Shown here: positions 1-8,496 of the stretch, one piece after another
Layout: every line of letters starts with the position of its first letter
How positions within the stretch are numbered: the first letter of the stretch is position 1
Assembly (NCBI GenBank): GCA_942493035.1
Contig: OW818666.1
Location: 3,410,001-3,474,000 of the forward strand
Source of the DNA: WRGT01 sp942493035
GTDB lineage: Bacteria > Spirochaetota > UBA4802 > UBA5550
DNA length: 64,000 nt
Reading direction: 5' to 3'
Program-made: the position numbers and the translations under genes
The notes under the pieces: model-generated
The model's database searches: none
What the model was told of the DNA's origin: nothing
Seen by the model: the letters and a program-made list of their open reading frames with translations, nothing else

Positions 1-683
1 GGAATCTGCATATTCCGGTACCGGCTGTTATAGTTGGCGGCCCCGTCTTCCGTGGTAATGGTTTTTTTATGATGATACTATTTTTTGTTACTATAGCTGC
101 AGCGGGTCCTGCCTGGTGCAGCTATTTCTGCTATTTCGGTGCATGGGATAATGTTGCCGCGAGAAAAGCTGAAAAATGCGGTTCTATCCCGGCAAAGAAT
201 GTTGTAATCCGAATTCTAATCCTGGTGATTATTGTTTTAACCGCATATCTGTTTAGAATATTTTCTGTATATGAAATTGCAGCAGCATCAGCGGCTATCT
301 GTTTTGGTTTGATAGGTTTAGTAATTATGAAAATGATTTCTGCAAAGCGCGGAGTTATGATACATTGCACATCATACTGCCCGATAGGACTGACAGCAGC
401 ACTCGCGGGAAAAATATCTCCATTCAGAATACATATAGAAAAAACCTGTTCATCATGTATGGCATGTTCTAAGATATGCAGATACGGTGCCTTGGGTCAT
501 GAAGAAATCAAATCGCACAAACCGGGGCTTACATGCACATTGTGCGGCGACTGTGTAAACGTGTGTCATAACAATTCAATTCATTACAATTTTTACGGAT
601 TATCTCAAAAAACCGCAAGGGCTCTCTTCACAGTAATTGTAGTTTCCATTCATGCGGTTTTTCTTGGATTCGCACGGATATAA
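1..683 (+). CDS. Membrane 4Fe-4S ferredoxin of the NapH/CcoG/NosR-like type, 5' end outside window
   Basis: The reading frame is open from base 3 leftwards, so the gene begins before the window; the internal ATG at 69 is not the start. The visible 226 residues contain hydrophobic segments, a Cys pair in GPAWCSYFC after the first one, a second pair (HCTSYCPIG), then two ferredoxin clusters: CSSCMACSKIC and CTLCGDCVNVC, each CxxCxxCxxxC. A last hydrophobic helix ends the protein. This is the layout of membrane polyferredoxins that pass electrons across or along the cytoplasmic membrane. Which partner enzyme it serves cannot be told, because the upstream neighbours are missing. The family is clear; the specific role is not. 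Confidence 0.8.
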   Translation, partial: NLHIPVPAVIVGGPVFRGNGFFMMILFFVTIAAAGPAWCSYFCYFGAWDNVAARKAEKCGSIPAKNVVIRILILVIIVLTAYLFRIFSVYEIAAASAAICFGLIGLVIMKMISAKRGVMIHCTSYCPIGLTAALAGKISPFRIHIEKTCSSCMACSKICRYGALGHEEIKSHKPGLTCTLCGDCVNVCHNNSIHYNFYGLSQKTARALFTVIVVSIHAVFLGFARI

Positions 684-917
684 CAGTAATATATTTGTAA
701 AAGTCAGCACTCACTCGCGATATTGGACCGGGTGAAGCAGGTATATTCGATTTTATAAACCAGAAACGTTTAATCAAAAGAAAGGGATGGAGCCGGTTCA
801 GCTATGCTGATTGGCACGGCTCTTACTCTTTTCCTCAAGGGGCGTAATCTTATTGGAATAAACTGGAAGGAACTCCCATGATAAAAAGTATTAAACAGTC
901 TATAACTGAATTTTATT

Positions 918-1652
918 TTACTCGCGCTGGCGCTTATTAAGCTTAAAAGCTGCAGTATTGCTGTGTAAAATCTTATAATTAATAGCATATCCCTGATTAT
1001 GATAAAAAACATACGACAGCGATTTTTCATCCTTTTCAAATAGACTGAGCGGACCGGCATAAAACATATCAGTCCCTGCCTTATCTACAAATTCAAGAAT
1101 TCCATTCTCGATATCAAATTTAAACTTTCCGGAATCCTTTCTACCGGCACCTTTTTTGCCATCTTTATCACGGGCGTTGGTGTATGTTCCGTCAGCCCTG
1201 AAAGTCAACTGCCCTGATACATAATCCCGTGTTTCATAAATCCGCGCCTCATAGTCCCATGTACCGACAATAGGACTGTCAAGATAGAGACTTTCATTCA
1301 CTGCCTCTTTTTCAGTTTTTTCAATTCCGGGTTCATATTTATAAACAGTCTGCCCTTTTGCAATTAGACTGAAATTTTTGTTATTTTTATCAGGTTTACA
1401 TTTCAAGGTGGTCAGCATCGGAAAAGTCACCTTCAAAATAACCGGCGTTTCCTCAATGCGGACATAAACTTTGTCACCGAGTTTTAATACTTTCCCTGAT
1501 TCAGTATTTACAATAATTTCCTTTGTTTTTTTATTAACAGAGTTTACTTTACCTATTACAGCTCCATCAAGACCATATGATGGAATATAATATATCATAA
1601 TAAAAACCAGACACAAACTAGCGAGGCTTATTCTATAGAATTTCCGCAGCAT
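918..1652 (-). CDS. Exported protein of unknown function
   Basis: I do not recognise this gene. An ATG lies at 1667, but a GGAGGT sits just after it and 7 bases before the ATG at 1652, so 1652 is the better start (244 residues). The N-terminus MLRKFYRIS followed by a hydrophobic stretch is a signal peptide or anchor, so the protein probably acts outside the cytoplasm. Residues 15-80 form a lysine-rich small beta-rich region; the second half begins with IVGTWDYEAR and has a regular beta-strand pattern like lipocalin-type or META-like folds, but this is only a resemblance. It stands alone, convergent with the ferredoxin gene. Confidence 0.6.
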   Translation of the reverse strand: MLRKFYRISLASLCLVFIMIYYIPSYGLDGAVIGKVNSVNKKTKEIIVNTESGKVLKLGDKVYVRIEETPVILKVTFPMLTTLKCKPDKNNKNFSLIAKGQTVYKYEPGIEKTEKEAVNESLYLDSPIVGTWDYEARIYETRDYVSGQLTFRADGTYTNARDKDGKKGAGRKDSGKFKFDIENGILEFVDKAGTDMFYAGPLSLFEKDEKSLSYVFYHNQGYAINYKILHSNTAAFKLNKRQRE

Positions 1653-1956
1653 TATATTTACCTCCATTATTATACTTACTTTTCTCTACACTATTTTACA
1701 GACAAAATCAAGTAAATTTTAACAAATCCCTCTCCGAGCCTGAGGGTGGCGGTTTATTTTTGGGGGCACAGCGCTTCGCGCTGCGCCTGAAAAATAATTT
1801 GCTACCGATCCTGAGCTCGCAGAAGCAGGCTCCTGCAGGGCTTAATAGAATTAAGGAATAAATACTGAAAAAAAATATTAAATAAGAATAAAATAACTTG
1901 AAATTATTTGTAATGAATACACATTTGTAACCATTACAAATAATGCAGGTAATTAA
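1653..1956. other. Intergenic region between divergent genes, with a GC-rich hairpin and a PerR/Fur-type operator
   Basis: The segment holds a hairpin centred on CAGCGCTTCGCGCTG near 1766-1780, a second GC-rich patch to about 1842, then an AT-rich promoter zone for the regulator gene at 1957. The phrase TTAAGGAATAAATACTGA near 1851 recurs near 3183, after another palindrome, so part of this stretch belongs to a dispersed repeat. No ORF of note. Confidence 0.5.
1903..1944. promoter_or_regulatory. Palindromic operator, probable PerR/Fur-family autoregulatory site
   Basis: ATTATTTGTAATG at 1903-1915 and its exact reverse complement CATTACAAATAAT at 1932-1944 are 16 bases apart. Inside the right part a second palindrome, TTTGTAA-CCA-TTACAAA (1924-1940), resembles a PerR/Fur box. 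It lies 12 bases upstream of the regulator start, so it should overlap the promoter or early transcript. Assignment to the adjacent regulator is inference from position. Confidence 0.65.
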
Positions 1957-2373
1957 ATGCTTGGAATGGATTTTTTCATGGAACTTTCACAAAAGGGGAT
2001 TCAGCCCTCTATTCAAAGAGCCAGGATTCTTGAGTTTCTCTGGAATGAGAGAATTCACCCGACAGCCGATGATATTTTTGAGCATCTGCACCCTGAAATT
2101 CCAACTCTTTCGCGTACAACCGTTTATAACACGGTAAAACTTTTTGCTGAACATAATATGCTTCAGCCCCTTGTAATTGAGGAGAAGGAGATCCGTTACG
2201 ACATAGACATGTCCCTTCACGGACACTTCAAGTGCGAAACGTGCGGAAAAATCTTTGATTTCAGCGCTGACAATACAGGTTATGCCGGAGTTCCGGAACT
2301 CAATGGTTTCCTGATAAAGGAGCGCCACATCTATTTCAAAGGGCTATGTTCATCCTGCAGTAATTTAAAATGA
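1957..2373 (+). CDS. perR: Fur-family repressor, PerR-like peroxide sensor
   Basis: A 138-residue Fur-family protein. The N-terminal winged helix (about 10-80, with SRTTVYNTVKLF as recognition helix) is followed by the metal-binding dimerisation domain with DIDMSLHGHFKCETCGKIFDF and a second Cys pair, CSSC, near the C-terminus, which form the structural zinc site. The HGHF histidines belong to the regulatory metal site. A CAGGT precedes the ATG. It overlaps the next gene, a rubrerythrin peroxidase, by 4 bases and has a palindromic operator just upstream, so it most likely represses itself and the peroxidase until peroxide oxidises it. Fur or Zur specificity cannot be excluded from sequence alone. 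Confidence 0.8.
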   Translation: MLGMDFFMELSQKGIQPSIQRARILEFLWNERIHPTADDIFEHLHPEIPTLSRTTVYNTVKLFAEHNMLQPLVIEEKEIRYDIDMSLHGHFKCETCGKIFDFSADNTGYAGVPELNGFLIKERHIYFKGLCSSCSNLK

Positions 2374-2390
2374 ATAATAAGGAGATTTCA

Positions 2391-2939
2391 ATGAAACAAT
2401 TTGTTTGTACCATCTGCGGCTATATGCATAATGGAGACACTCCGCCGGATTCATGTCCGCAGTGTACCGCACCGGCTTTAAAATTTAAAGAACAGTCAGC
2501 AGAAGGACTCAATTGGGCTGACGGTCATACTATTGGTGTTGCAAAAGGTGTTGATGCAGAAATACTTGAAGGTCTCAGAATGAACTTCACAGGAGAATGT
2601 ACCGAAATAGGTATGTATCTTGCCATGAGCCGTCAGGCAGACAGAGAGGGATATCCCGAAATTGCCGAAGCATACAAGCGTATTGCTTTTGAAGAGGCCG
2701 AACATGCTGCCAAATTTGCAGAACTTCTCGGAGAGGTTGTTATGGCTGATACAAAAGCCAATCTTAAAGCTCGTGTTGCTGCTGAGTATGGCGCGTGTGA
2801 AGGAAAGAAAGCTATTGCAACAAAAGCCAAGCAGCTGAATCTTGACGCTATTCATGACACAGTTCATGAAATGTGCAAAGATGAAGCACGTCACGGACAG
2901 GCCTTCGCCGGACTTCTTAAAAGATACTTCGGTGAGTAA
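2391..2939 (+). CDS. Reverse rubrerythrin (NADH peroxidase type)
   Basis: A rubredoxin domain comes first (C6, C9, C22, C25 counted from the ATG at 2391: CTICGY...CPQC) and a ferritin-like four-helix diiron domain follows, with GECTEIGMYL, EEAEHAAKF and CKDEARHGQAF supplying the Glu/His ligands. Classical rubrerythrin has the opposite order; the N-terminal rubredoxin marks the reverse type, known to reduce hydrogen peroxide in anaerobes. An upstream ATG at 2370 overlaps the regulator stop, but AAGGAG sits 6 bases before 2391, so the shorter 182-residue product is preferred. Co-transcribed with the PerR-like gene. The electron donor is not encoded nearby. Confidence 0.88.
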   Translation: MKQFVCTICGYMHNGDTPPDSCPQCTAPALKFKEQSAEGLNWADGHTIGVAKGVDAEILEGLRMNFTGECTEIGMYLAMSRQADREGYPEIAEAYKRIAFEEAEHAAKFAELLGEVVMADTKANLKARVAAEYGACEGKKAIATKAKQLNLDAIHDTVHEMCKDEARHGQAFAGLLKRYFGE

Positions 2940-2996
2940 AAGATCACTTATCTCTGGAAATGACTATAACTGAAAAGATTCAACTGCAGTGAGTAT

Positions 2997-3030
2997 AAAA
3001 AAACCGCCTTGATTATCATGGCGGTTTTTT
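2997..3030 (+). terminator. Rho-independent terminator after the perR-rubrerythrin pair
   Basis: AAAAAAACCGCC is followed by an 11-base loop and GGCGGTTTTTT: a GC stem flanked by A and T runs, 57 bases after the rubrerythrin stop. It works in either direction by sequence. Confidence 0.85.
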
Positions 3031-3119
3031 AGTTTTAAAATGAGTTTTATCATTGAGTATTCTAAACAATAATGCTGGATCAAGATTTTATTTACACCGG
3101 AAACCTTTCTGCACAGAAC

Positions 3120-3168
3120 AAAGCGCTATTATCCCCGCCGCCTTCGGCGGCGGGGATAATAGCGCTTT
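3120..3168. repeat. Perfect 23-bp-stem palindrome, family D (CCCCGCCGCC hairpin)
   Basis: The arms 3120-3142 and 3146-3168 are exact reverse complements around a TTC loop. The core ATCCCCGCCGCC...GGCGGCGGGGAT recurs at 19192-19220, and similar GCGCC hairpins occur in other gaps, so it is a dispersed element rather than a dedicated terminator. The trailing TTTTTG could still let it stop transcription. Confidence 0.8.
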
Positions 3169-3251
3169 TTGTACTTTAGAAAATTTAAGGAATAAATACT
3201 GATTATAAAATAAAAAACACCATATCTATTGTTATAATTTCAAAAAGAAGT

Positions 3252-3299
3252 TGACTTATAAAGTTAATTGACTGAACGTTCAATTAACTTTATAAGTCA
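3252..3299. promoter_or_regulatory. 48-bp operator palindrome upstream of acyl-CoA dehydrogenase
   Basis: TGACTTATAAAGTTAATTGA (3252-3271) is the exact reverse complement of 3280-3299. The 8-base centre completes TGAACGTTCA, the kind of core bound by TetR-type fatty-acid regulators. It lies 37 bases upstream of the dehydrogenase start and overlaps TTGACT and TATAAG promoter-like hexamers. The likely ligand is the TetR protein encoded after the dehydrogenase (inference). Confidence 0.75.
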
Positions 3300-3336
3300 G
3301 CATAATCTGAACTAAAAACATACCGGAGAAACTAAT

Positions 3337-5142
3337 ATGGCTGAAAAATTCTTTAGTGAAAAAAATCTGAAGTTTACTCTTTACGATGTTCACAAAGTGG
3401 AAGATCTGCTGAAACATGACCGATTCGGCGACTACAATAAAGAAAGTTTTGATATGATTCTCGATACGGCAAAAAACATAGGTTCAGATTTTATGTATCC
3501 GCTGTTTTCCGAAATGGATAAAAATGCCCCTGAATATACAGGTACCACAATAAAAGTAAATCCCGCGGTAAGACAATACATGAACACTTCAGGCGAAGGG
3601 GGATGGATTAACGCCATGTTTCCCGCAGAGCATGGAGGACAGCAGATGCCCCTGTCGCTGTTCAATGCATGCATGTTTATCTTCGCGTCTGCAAACTATT
3701 CCCTCAGTGTATATCCGGGACTTACCACAGGAGCAGCAAGCCTTATATATAATTACGGATCTGAAACTCTAATTAAAAATTATACAGAAAAAATGGTAAC
3801 CGGGAAGTGGCAGGGGACCATGGCTCTAACCGAACCTGAAGCCGGGAGCTCCCTTAGCGATGTCAGAACATCAGCAGAGCCTATGCCCGATGGTTACTTC
3901 CATATAAAAGGACAGAAAACATTTATCTCCGCAGGGGATCACGACAATGCGGATAATATAATCCACCTAATGCTTGCACGCGTCAAAGATGCACCTGCCG
4001 GGGTTAAGGGACTCTCATTATTTGTAGTACCAAAATACAGACCTGCAGATTCCGGGGAGCTTGAATTTAACGATGTAAACTGTGCCGGATGCTATCATAA
4101 AATGGGATACAGAGGGGCACCCATTGCACAGCTCAGCATGGGTGAGAACGACGACTGCCGGGGTTATCTGGTGGGGGAACAGAATCTGGGGCTCACTTAT
4201 ATGTTCCGCATGATGAATGAAGCGCGGATAAACGTCGGGCTTGGTGCCACTGCAATTTGTTCAGCGGCATATTATGCTTCACTCGAATACACCAGAGAGC
4301 GACTTCAGGGACGTAAAATTGACGAGAAGAATCCACTCAATGCTCAGATCCCCATCATAGAACATGCTGATATTAAGCGTATGCTTCTGCAGCAGCGGGC
4401 GATATTTGAAGGATCACTTTCGCTTATGGTATATGCCGGCAAGCTGGTGGATCTTACAACTGTCACAGAAGGGGAAAAGAGGGAGAGATACGAACTGCTG
4501 CTGGATTTTCTCACACCAATAGTAAAAACATATCCATCGGAAATGGGGATTACCTCCACCAGTCAGGCTATACAGTGCCTTGGAGGCTACGGCTACAGCT
4601 CGGAGTTCCCTGTTGAGCAGTATATGCGTGATGTAAGGATTCATCCGATTCATGAGGGGACCACAGGTATTCAAGGAATGGATCTACTTGGAAGAAAAGT
4701 AACAATGAAAAAGGGTGCAGCTGTAAAGATATTCCTGGAAGAGATTCAGAAAGCGATAGATGAAGCATCAGGCATCCCCGGACTGGAATCATCTGCCTCG
4801 AATCTTTCCGATGCGGCAGCTCTCTGGAAAGATACGACTTACAGCCTGCTTGGAATTGCGGCTAAAGGTGAAATCGATCTTTTTCTGGCAGATGCAACAC
4901 TCTATCTCGAATTATCCGGAATAATCTGTATCGCATGGCAGTGGCTCCTCCAGGGAATTGCTGTTTTAAAATCTGACTTTTCAAATAAATCTGACTCAGA
5001 TAAAAACTTCTCTAACGGAAAGATGTTCACTTTAAACTATTTCTATCACTATGAGCTGCCGAAAATTCATGGACTGGCCCTGCGCCTGAAAAATGCAGAT
5101 GGATTGACATTAAAAATGATGCCTGATTTTTTTGAAGATTAA
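3337..5142 (+). CDS. Acyl-CoA dehydrogenase, long (about 600-residue) type
   Basis: A 601-residue flavoprotein that introduces the trans-2 double bond in acyl-CoA, the first step of beta-oxidation. The FAD-binding middle domain has ALTEPEAGSSLSDV; the catalytic glutamate is E440 in IHEGTTGIQGMD, which aligns with the C-terminal base of this superfamily. The extra C-terminal region of about 150 residues is typical of the 600-residue FadE-like subfamily rather than the 380-residue mitochondrial type. GGAG precedes the start. It is preceded by a long palindromic operator and followed by a TetR gene, which points to induction by an acyl-CoA or fatty acid. No thiolase or hydratase gene is nearby, so the exact substrate chain length is open. 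Confidence 0.9.
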   Translation: MAEKFFSEKNLKFTLYDVHKVEDLLKHDRFGDYNKESFDMILDTAKNIGSDFMYPLFSEMDKNAPEYTGTTIKVNPAVRQYMNTSGEGGWINAMFPAEHGGQQMPLSLFNACMFIFASANYSLSVYPGLTTGAASLIYNYGSETLIKNYTEKMVTGKWQGTMALTEPEAGSSLSDVRTSAEPMPDGYFHIKGQKTFISAGDHDNADNIIHLMLARVKDAPAGVKGLSLFVVPKYRPADSGELEFNDVNCAGCYHKMGYRGAPIAQLSMGENDDCRGYLVGEQNLGLTYMFRMMNEARINVGLGATAICSAAYYASLEYTRERLQGRKIDEKNPLNAQIPIIEHADIKRMLLQQRAIFEGSLSLMVYAGKLVDLTTVTEGEKRERYELLLDFLTPIVKTYPSEMGITSTSQAIQCLGGYGYSSEFPVEQYMRDVRIHPIHEGTTGIQGMDLLGRKVTMKKGAAVKIFLEEIQKAIDEASGIPGLESSASNLSDAAALWKDTTYSLLGIAAKGEIDLFLADATLYLELSGIICIAWQWLLQGIAVLKSDFSNKSDSDKNFSNGKMFTLNYFYHYELPKIHGLALRLKNADGLTLKMMPDFFED

Positions 5143-5515
5143 TGCTGTTTTTTAGTGACTTTGCCGATACTGCAGTATAACTTTTCTAATACGATATCAC
5201 TCCTGTGATATTCTGTTGATAAATAATTACCCGGAGGGGATCCTGAGTAATTATAAACCGGTAGTAAGATTGATCATCGCCGCGCAAAGGGCGCGGCGGA
5301 GATAAAATACAACCGGTTTATGAACACTCAGGATCCTCTCCGGGATTTTTTTTATTTCTTGACCATTACCAATTATGAGTTTTAATTGCAGTTATGAGGG
5401 CACATCGACTCGCAATGTGCTAAAAAATGTAGGATTACTGAGGCCTGCCCCTGATAATCCCGCATTTTCAGCGTATGCGAAATATTGGCACTCCTGAAAA
5501 TAAATCAATAACAAA
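5143..5515. other. Intergenic region carrying a family C inverted-repeat element
   Basis: No gene seen. The family C element at 5230-5344 occupies the middle and is followed by a T-rich stretch that could terminate the dehydrogenase transcript. The rest, up to the TetR gene, shows no strong promoter. Confidence 0.6.
5230..5344. repeat. 115-bp element with 32-bp terminal inverted repeats, family C
   Basis: The ends 5230-5261 (begins CCCGGAGGGGATCCTGAG) and 5313-5344 are inverted repeats with a few mismatches. The middle carries a GC hairpin, CGCCGCGC-loop-GCGCGGCG (5278-5298). The AAACCGGT motif at the inner edge of each end and the GC hairpin core recur in two units at 38369-38630. Eight T residues follow, so it may also act as a terminator. 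Confidence 0.75.
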
Positions 5516-5521
5516 GTGAAA

Positions 5522-6118
5522 ATGAAAAAAAGACAAAACGCCGAACTTCGTAAACCGGACATACTTAAGAATTACTACCAGGTAATTCTTAAAGAGGGTG
5601 TAGAGGGAGCTTCAATTGCGAAAGTTGCCAAGAAGATGAAGATAAATCCAAGTCTTATTATACACTACTTCACCAGCAAAGATAATATGACAGTAGAGCT
5701 TGTAGACTATATGAGCAGAATATACAACAGACTCTTCTCCGATATGATAATAGAAACCACAGATCCGCAGAAAAGGATAGACAGGCTGGTTGAGATTTTC
5801 TGCAGCGATGAGTGGTACCAGAATACCGATATCTCCGGCGATTTTTCCATACTGACTCTGAGTTTCAGGAATAAAAAAGTTTTTAAACATCTCCAGAATA
5901 TGTATGACGAATTTGTTAAACTCATTGTAAGAGAACTCGAAATTGCAACTTCAAGCGGGAAAGTAAAAATAAATGACCCCAAAAGGACAGCAGAGCTTAT
6001 TGTTTCAACACTAGAGGGTTATCGCCATTTTAAACATTTCTTCATAGACGAATCTGCCTCTGAAAGCTACAGACAGGATATGATGAAGACATTAAAAAAT
6101 ATCATAAAAAACGGTTAG
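5522..6118 (+). CDS. TetR-family transcriptional regulator
   Basis: A regulator of about 198 residues. The N-terminal helix-turn-helix is GASIAKVAKKMKINPSLIIHYF (second half typical of TetR), followed by an all-helical ligand domain. A GTG at 5516 is an alternative start; neither start has a good Shine-Dalgarno, and the ATG at 5522 is chosen. It lies downstream of the acyl-CoA dehydrogenase, in the same direction, and 4 bases before the PabC-like gene. The palindrome with a TGAACGTTCA core ahead of the dehydrogenase is its most likely target, in line with TetR proteins that sense acyl-CoA. Confidence 0.82.
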   Translation: MKKRQNAELRKPDILKNYYQVILKEGVEGASIAKVAKKMKINPSLIIHYFTSKDNMTVELVDYMSRIYNRLFSDMIIETTDPQKRIDRLVEIFCSDEWYQNTDISGDFSILTLSFRNKKVFKHLQNMYDEFVKLIVRELEIATSSGKVKINDPKRTAELIVSTLEGYRHFKHFFIDESASESYRQDMMKTLKNIIKNG

Positions 6119-6122
6119 ACTT

Positions 6123-6716
6123 ATGCTCCGCTTTGTTGAATCGATTAAAGTCAAGGATGGAATAATCGAAAACATAGAATACCATAACCGGCGTTTTGAA
6201 TTTACAATGCTGAGTTTTTTCGAAAGCGTTGAGAAGATTAACCTTGCAGATTTAATTTCAATACCTGAAGAATACACAAAAGGCGTTTACAAATGCAGAT
6301 TAGTATACTCCTCTAAAATAGAAAAAATTGAATTTACAGCTTATCATAAAAGAAACATCCAAACTGTAAAACTCGTTTATGAAAACGAAATAGATTATTC
6401 CTTTAAATGCGAAGATAAAAGCTCACTTGATAGACTGAAAGCGCTCCATCCGGATTATGATGAAATTCTGATTGTTAAAAACGGAGTGGTAACAGATACT
6501 TCATTTTCGAACGCCGCATTATTCAACGGAACAGAATGGCACACACCTGCAGCACCGCTCCTGAAGGGGACAAAAAGAGAAAAACTCATATCAGATGGGT
6601 TCATACATCCTGTTGATATCCGGCCGGATGATATTCAGCGTTATACAAAACTAAGTTTTATCAATGCAATGCTCGATCTCGGAGAATCTGAAATTGACAC
6701 AGGCAGCATTAGATAA
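6123..6716 (+). CDS. pabC: Aminotransferase class IV protein, probable 4-amino-4-deoxychorismate lyase
   Basis: A 197-residue PLP enzyme of fold type IV. The segment YSFKCEDKSSLDRL carries the probable PLP lysine, and LIVKNGVVTDTSFSNAALF and PLLKGTKREKLI are the conserved cofactor-binding strands. In this short subfamily the usual role is to release pyruvate from aminodeoxychorismate, giving p-aminobenzoate for folate. It begins 4 bases after the TetR stop and is probably co-transcribed with it. The matching PabB is about 29 kb away (35025-35990), which supports the pathway assignment. A D-amino acid or branched-chain aminotransferase role is less likely at this length. Confidence 0.72.
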   Translation: MLRFVESIKVKDGIIENIEYHNRRFEFTMLSFFESVEKINLADLISIPEEYTKGVYKCRLVYSSKIEKIEFTAYHKRNIQTVKLVYENEIDYSFKCEDKSSLDRLKALHPDYDEILIVKNGVVTDTSFSNAALFNGTEWHTPAAPLLKGTKREKLISDGFIHPVDIRPDDIQRYTKLSFINAMLDLGESEIDTGSIR

Positions 6717-6789
6717 CATCATTATTGACAGAAAATTATTTTTGCAACATTAATTACTATAAATTCTGAACTTCGATTGTTATATTAAC

Positions 6790-6913
6790 TAAAGCGGTTT
6801 CCGAATGAATTAGTACAATTAGTCCTTCGACTCCGCTCAGGGAGCGAAATTTAACGCTGGCTGAGCGGAGCCGAAGCCTGAAGTCAGTACTATTTCAATC
6901 GTAAAATGCTATA
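6790..6913. repeat. 124-bp MITE-like element, family A, copy 1
   Basis: The element has inverted ends (TAAAGCGGTT... and ...AATGCTATA) and an inner inverted repeat CTTCGACTCCG / CGGAGCCGAAG. It is the same length and about 85-90% identical by eye to the copy at 8497-8620, on the other side of the chemoreceptor gene and in the same orientation. Confidence 0.85.
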
Positions 6914-6933
6914 TTAAAAAAAAGGCAATATTG

Positions 6934-8478
6934 ATGAACAGATTATTATCATATTTTATTCCCGACACGAATAACATCAGTTTCGATATATTAATAAAAT
7001 CTAAAACACTGGTTATTTTTTCATCAATAATTCTGATGGTTGTCCCTCTCCTGTGGATTCTTCTCATTGCAGTGCTTCAACATTCATTTCTATCGGTATT
7101 GAGTCTATTTTTAATTATGGTAATTATATCAAATATACTTTCACTTTTTATTCTGCGTAAGGGTCACTATCACGCGGCGGCGAACATTTTTATTTTCACT
7201 TCATTATCCGGTTTAAGTCTGTATCTTTTATTCGGATCATTTAAATTTGACGAAGGGGTAATTGTTTCAGGATATCATCTTTTTATTTTTATAATTTTCA
7301 GCACACTTTTCTGCACTCGAAATGTCACCCTGCTTGTAGCTTTTTCTGCTCTTACTGTTCAGATAATATCCCTTTCGTCATCTGCAAAGCTTGCCGGCGC
7401 CCTGAAAACAATGGCATATATAAACTTTACATTCGAACTTATTATTGTAACTGCAATCTGTTATCTCATTATAAGTATTACAGAGAAAACAATGTCACGC
7501 CTCAAAGAGGAAGCGGATAAAAGGGAGATCCTTGAACGTACAACAATTCTTCTGCATTCAGTTTCAGAGATATCTGAAAAGCTGGCCACATCATCCTCCA
7601 TCATGTCCGATACATCAGATGTATTTTCGGCTAATGCGCAGAATCAGGCTGCTTCAGCCGAGGAGATTACAGCAACCGTGGAGGAGATCTCAGCAGGAGT
7701 TGAAAGCATCTCCGACATTGCCAATCTCCAGATGATGAAGATGGAGGGACTTGCTGTGAAACTGGACGAGCTTTCGGGGCAGATCAGCAGCATGAAGAGT
7801 ATGATTTCCGATACACTTAACATGACCAACTCAATCTCTCAGGAGGCAAAGACCGGCGAAACTTCTATTAAACAGATGAATGACAATATGCAGTCCATGA
7901 ACCGGCGGTCGGCTGAGATGACAAATATAATCGGGATAATAAATGATATTTCTGATAAGATCAATCTTCTTTCTCTCAATGCGGCTATCGAAGCTGCACG
8001 GGCAGGTGATGCAGGCCGCGGCTTTGCAGTTGTCGCAGATGAGATTTCAAAACTTGCAGACCAGACATTCAGCAGCGTAAAGGATATCAGCAATCTTATT
8101 AAAACCGGGGAGAATGAAACAAAGCATGGAATAACTACTGTAAATATAGTGGTACTTTCACTATCAAAAATTATCGACGGTGTAACCAGGATTAATAAAA
8201 TGGTGGCGTCCATGTCTGAATTCATGAACAGCCAGTATTCAACCAATCAGGATGTAAACAGGGAAGCATCAGATGTGAAAGAGCGGTCTGAAGAGATAAA
8301 AAATGCCGCTCTGGAACAGAAAAATGCGACTAATGAGATAGTCAAATCAATATCAACCATTACGGAACTGACTCAGGCAAATGCTATCGGAGCTGAAGAG
8401 ATGGCAGGGAATGCCAAAGCTATCTCACAAATTGCGGAAAATCTCAATGAGAAAGTCGAAGATTTCAAAAACGGCTGA
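6934..8478 (+). CDS. Methyl-accepting chemotaxis protein with multi-pass membrane sensor
   Basis: A chemoreceptor of about 514 residues that would control the CheA kinase. About six hydrophobic segments in residues 20-190 form the sensor; there is no large periplasmic domain and no obvious HAMP domain. The cytoplasmic coiled coil ends in the universal hairpin EAARAGDAGRGFAVVADEI, followed by KLADQTFSSVKDI. TTG at 6931 and ATG at 6934 both follow an AAGG; the ATG gives 8-base spacing and is preferred. The gene stands between two copies of a 124-bp inverted-repeat element, with no che genes nearby. Ligand unknown; a membrane-embedded signal is inferred from the architecture. Confidence 0.9.
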   Translation: MNRLLSYFIPDTNNISFDILIKSKTLVIFSSIILMVVPLLWILLIAVLQHSFLSVLSLFLIMVIISNILSLFILRKGHYHAAANIFIFTSLSGLSLYLLFGSFKFDEGVIVSGYHLFIFIIFSTLFCTRNVTLLVAFSALTVQIISLSSSAKLAGALKTMAYINFTFELIIVTAICYLIISITEKTMSRLKEEADKREILERTTILLHSVSEISEKLATSSSIMSDTSDVFSANAQNQAASAEEITATVEEISAGVESISDIANLQMMKMEGLAVKLDELSGQISSMKSMISDTLNMTNSISQEAKTGETSIKQMNDNMQSMNRRSAEMTNIIGIINDISDKINLLSLNAAIEAARAGDAGRGFAVVADEISKLADQTFSSVKDISNLIKTGENETKHGITTVNIVVLSLSKIIDGVTRINKMVASMSEFMNSQYSTNQDVNREASDVKERSEEIKNAALEQKNATNEIVKSISTITELTQANAIGAEEMAGNAKAISQIAENLNEKVEDFKNG

Positions 8479-8496
8479 TCAGCATTGCTTTTAAAC

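Larger units (their letters stand above)
3031..3336. other. Intergenic region with a long palindrome and the acyl-CoA dehydrogenase operator
   Basis: No gene. It contains the 3120-3168 palindrome and the 3252-3299 operator, separated by AT-rich sequence. Confidence 0.7.

Noticed and set aside
878..940. 20-codon frame after GGAAGGAACTCCC
   Set aside because: Has a Shine-Dalgarno-like site but overlaps the 3' end of the exported gene and no other signal supports it.
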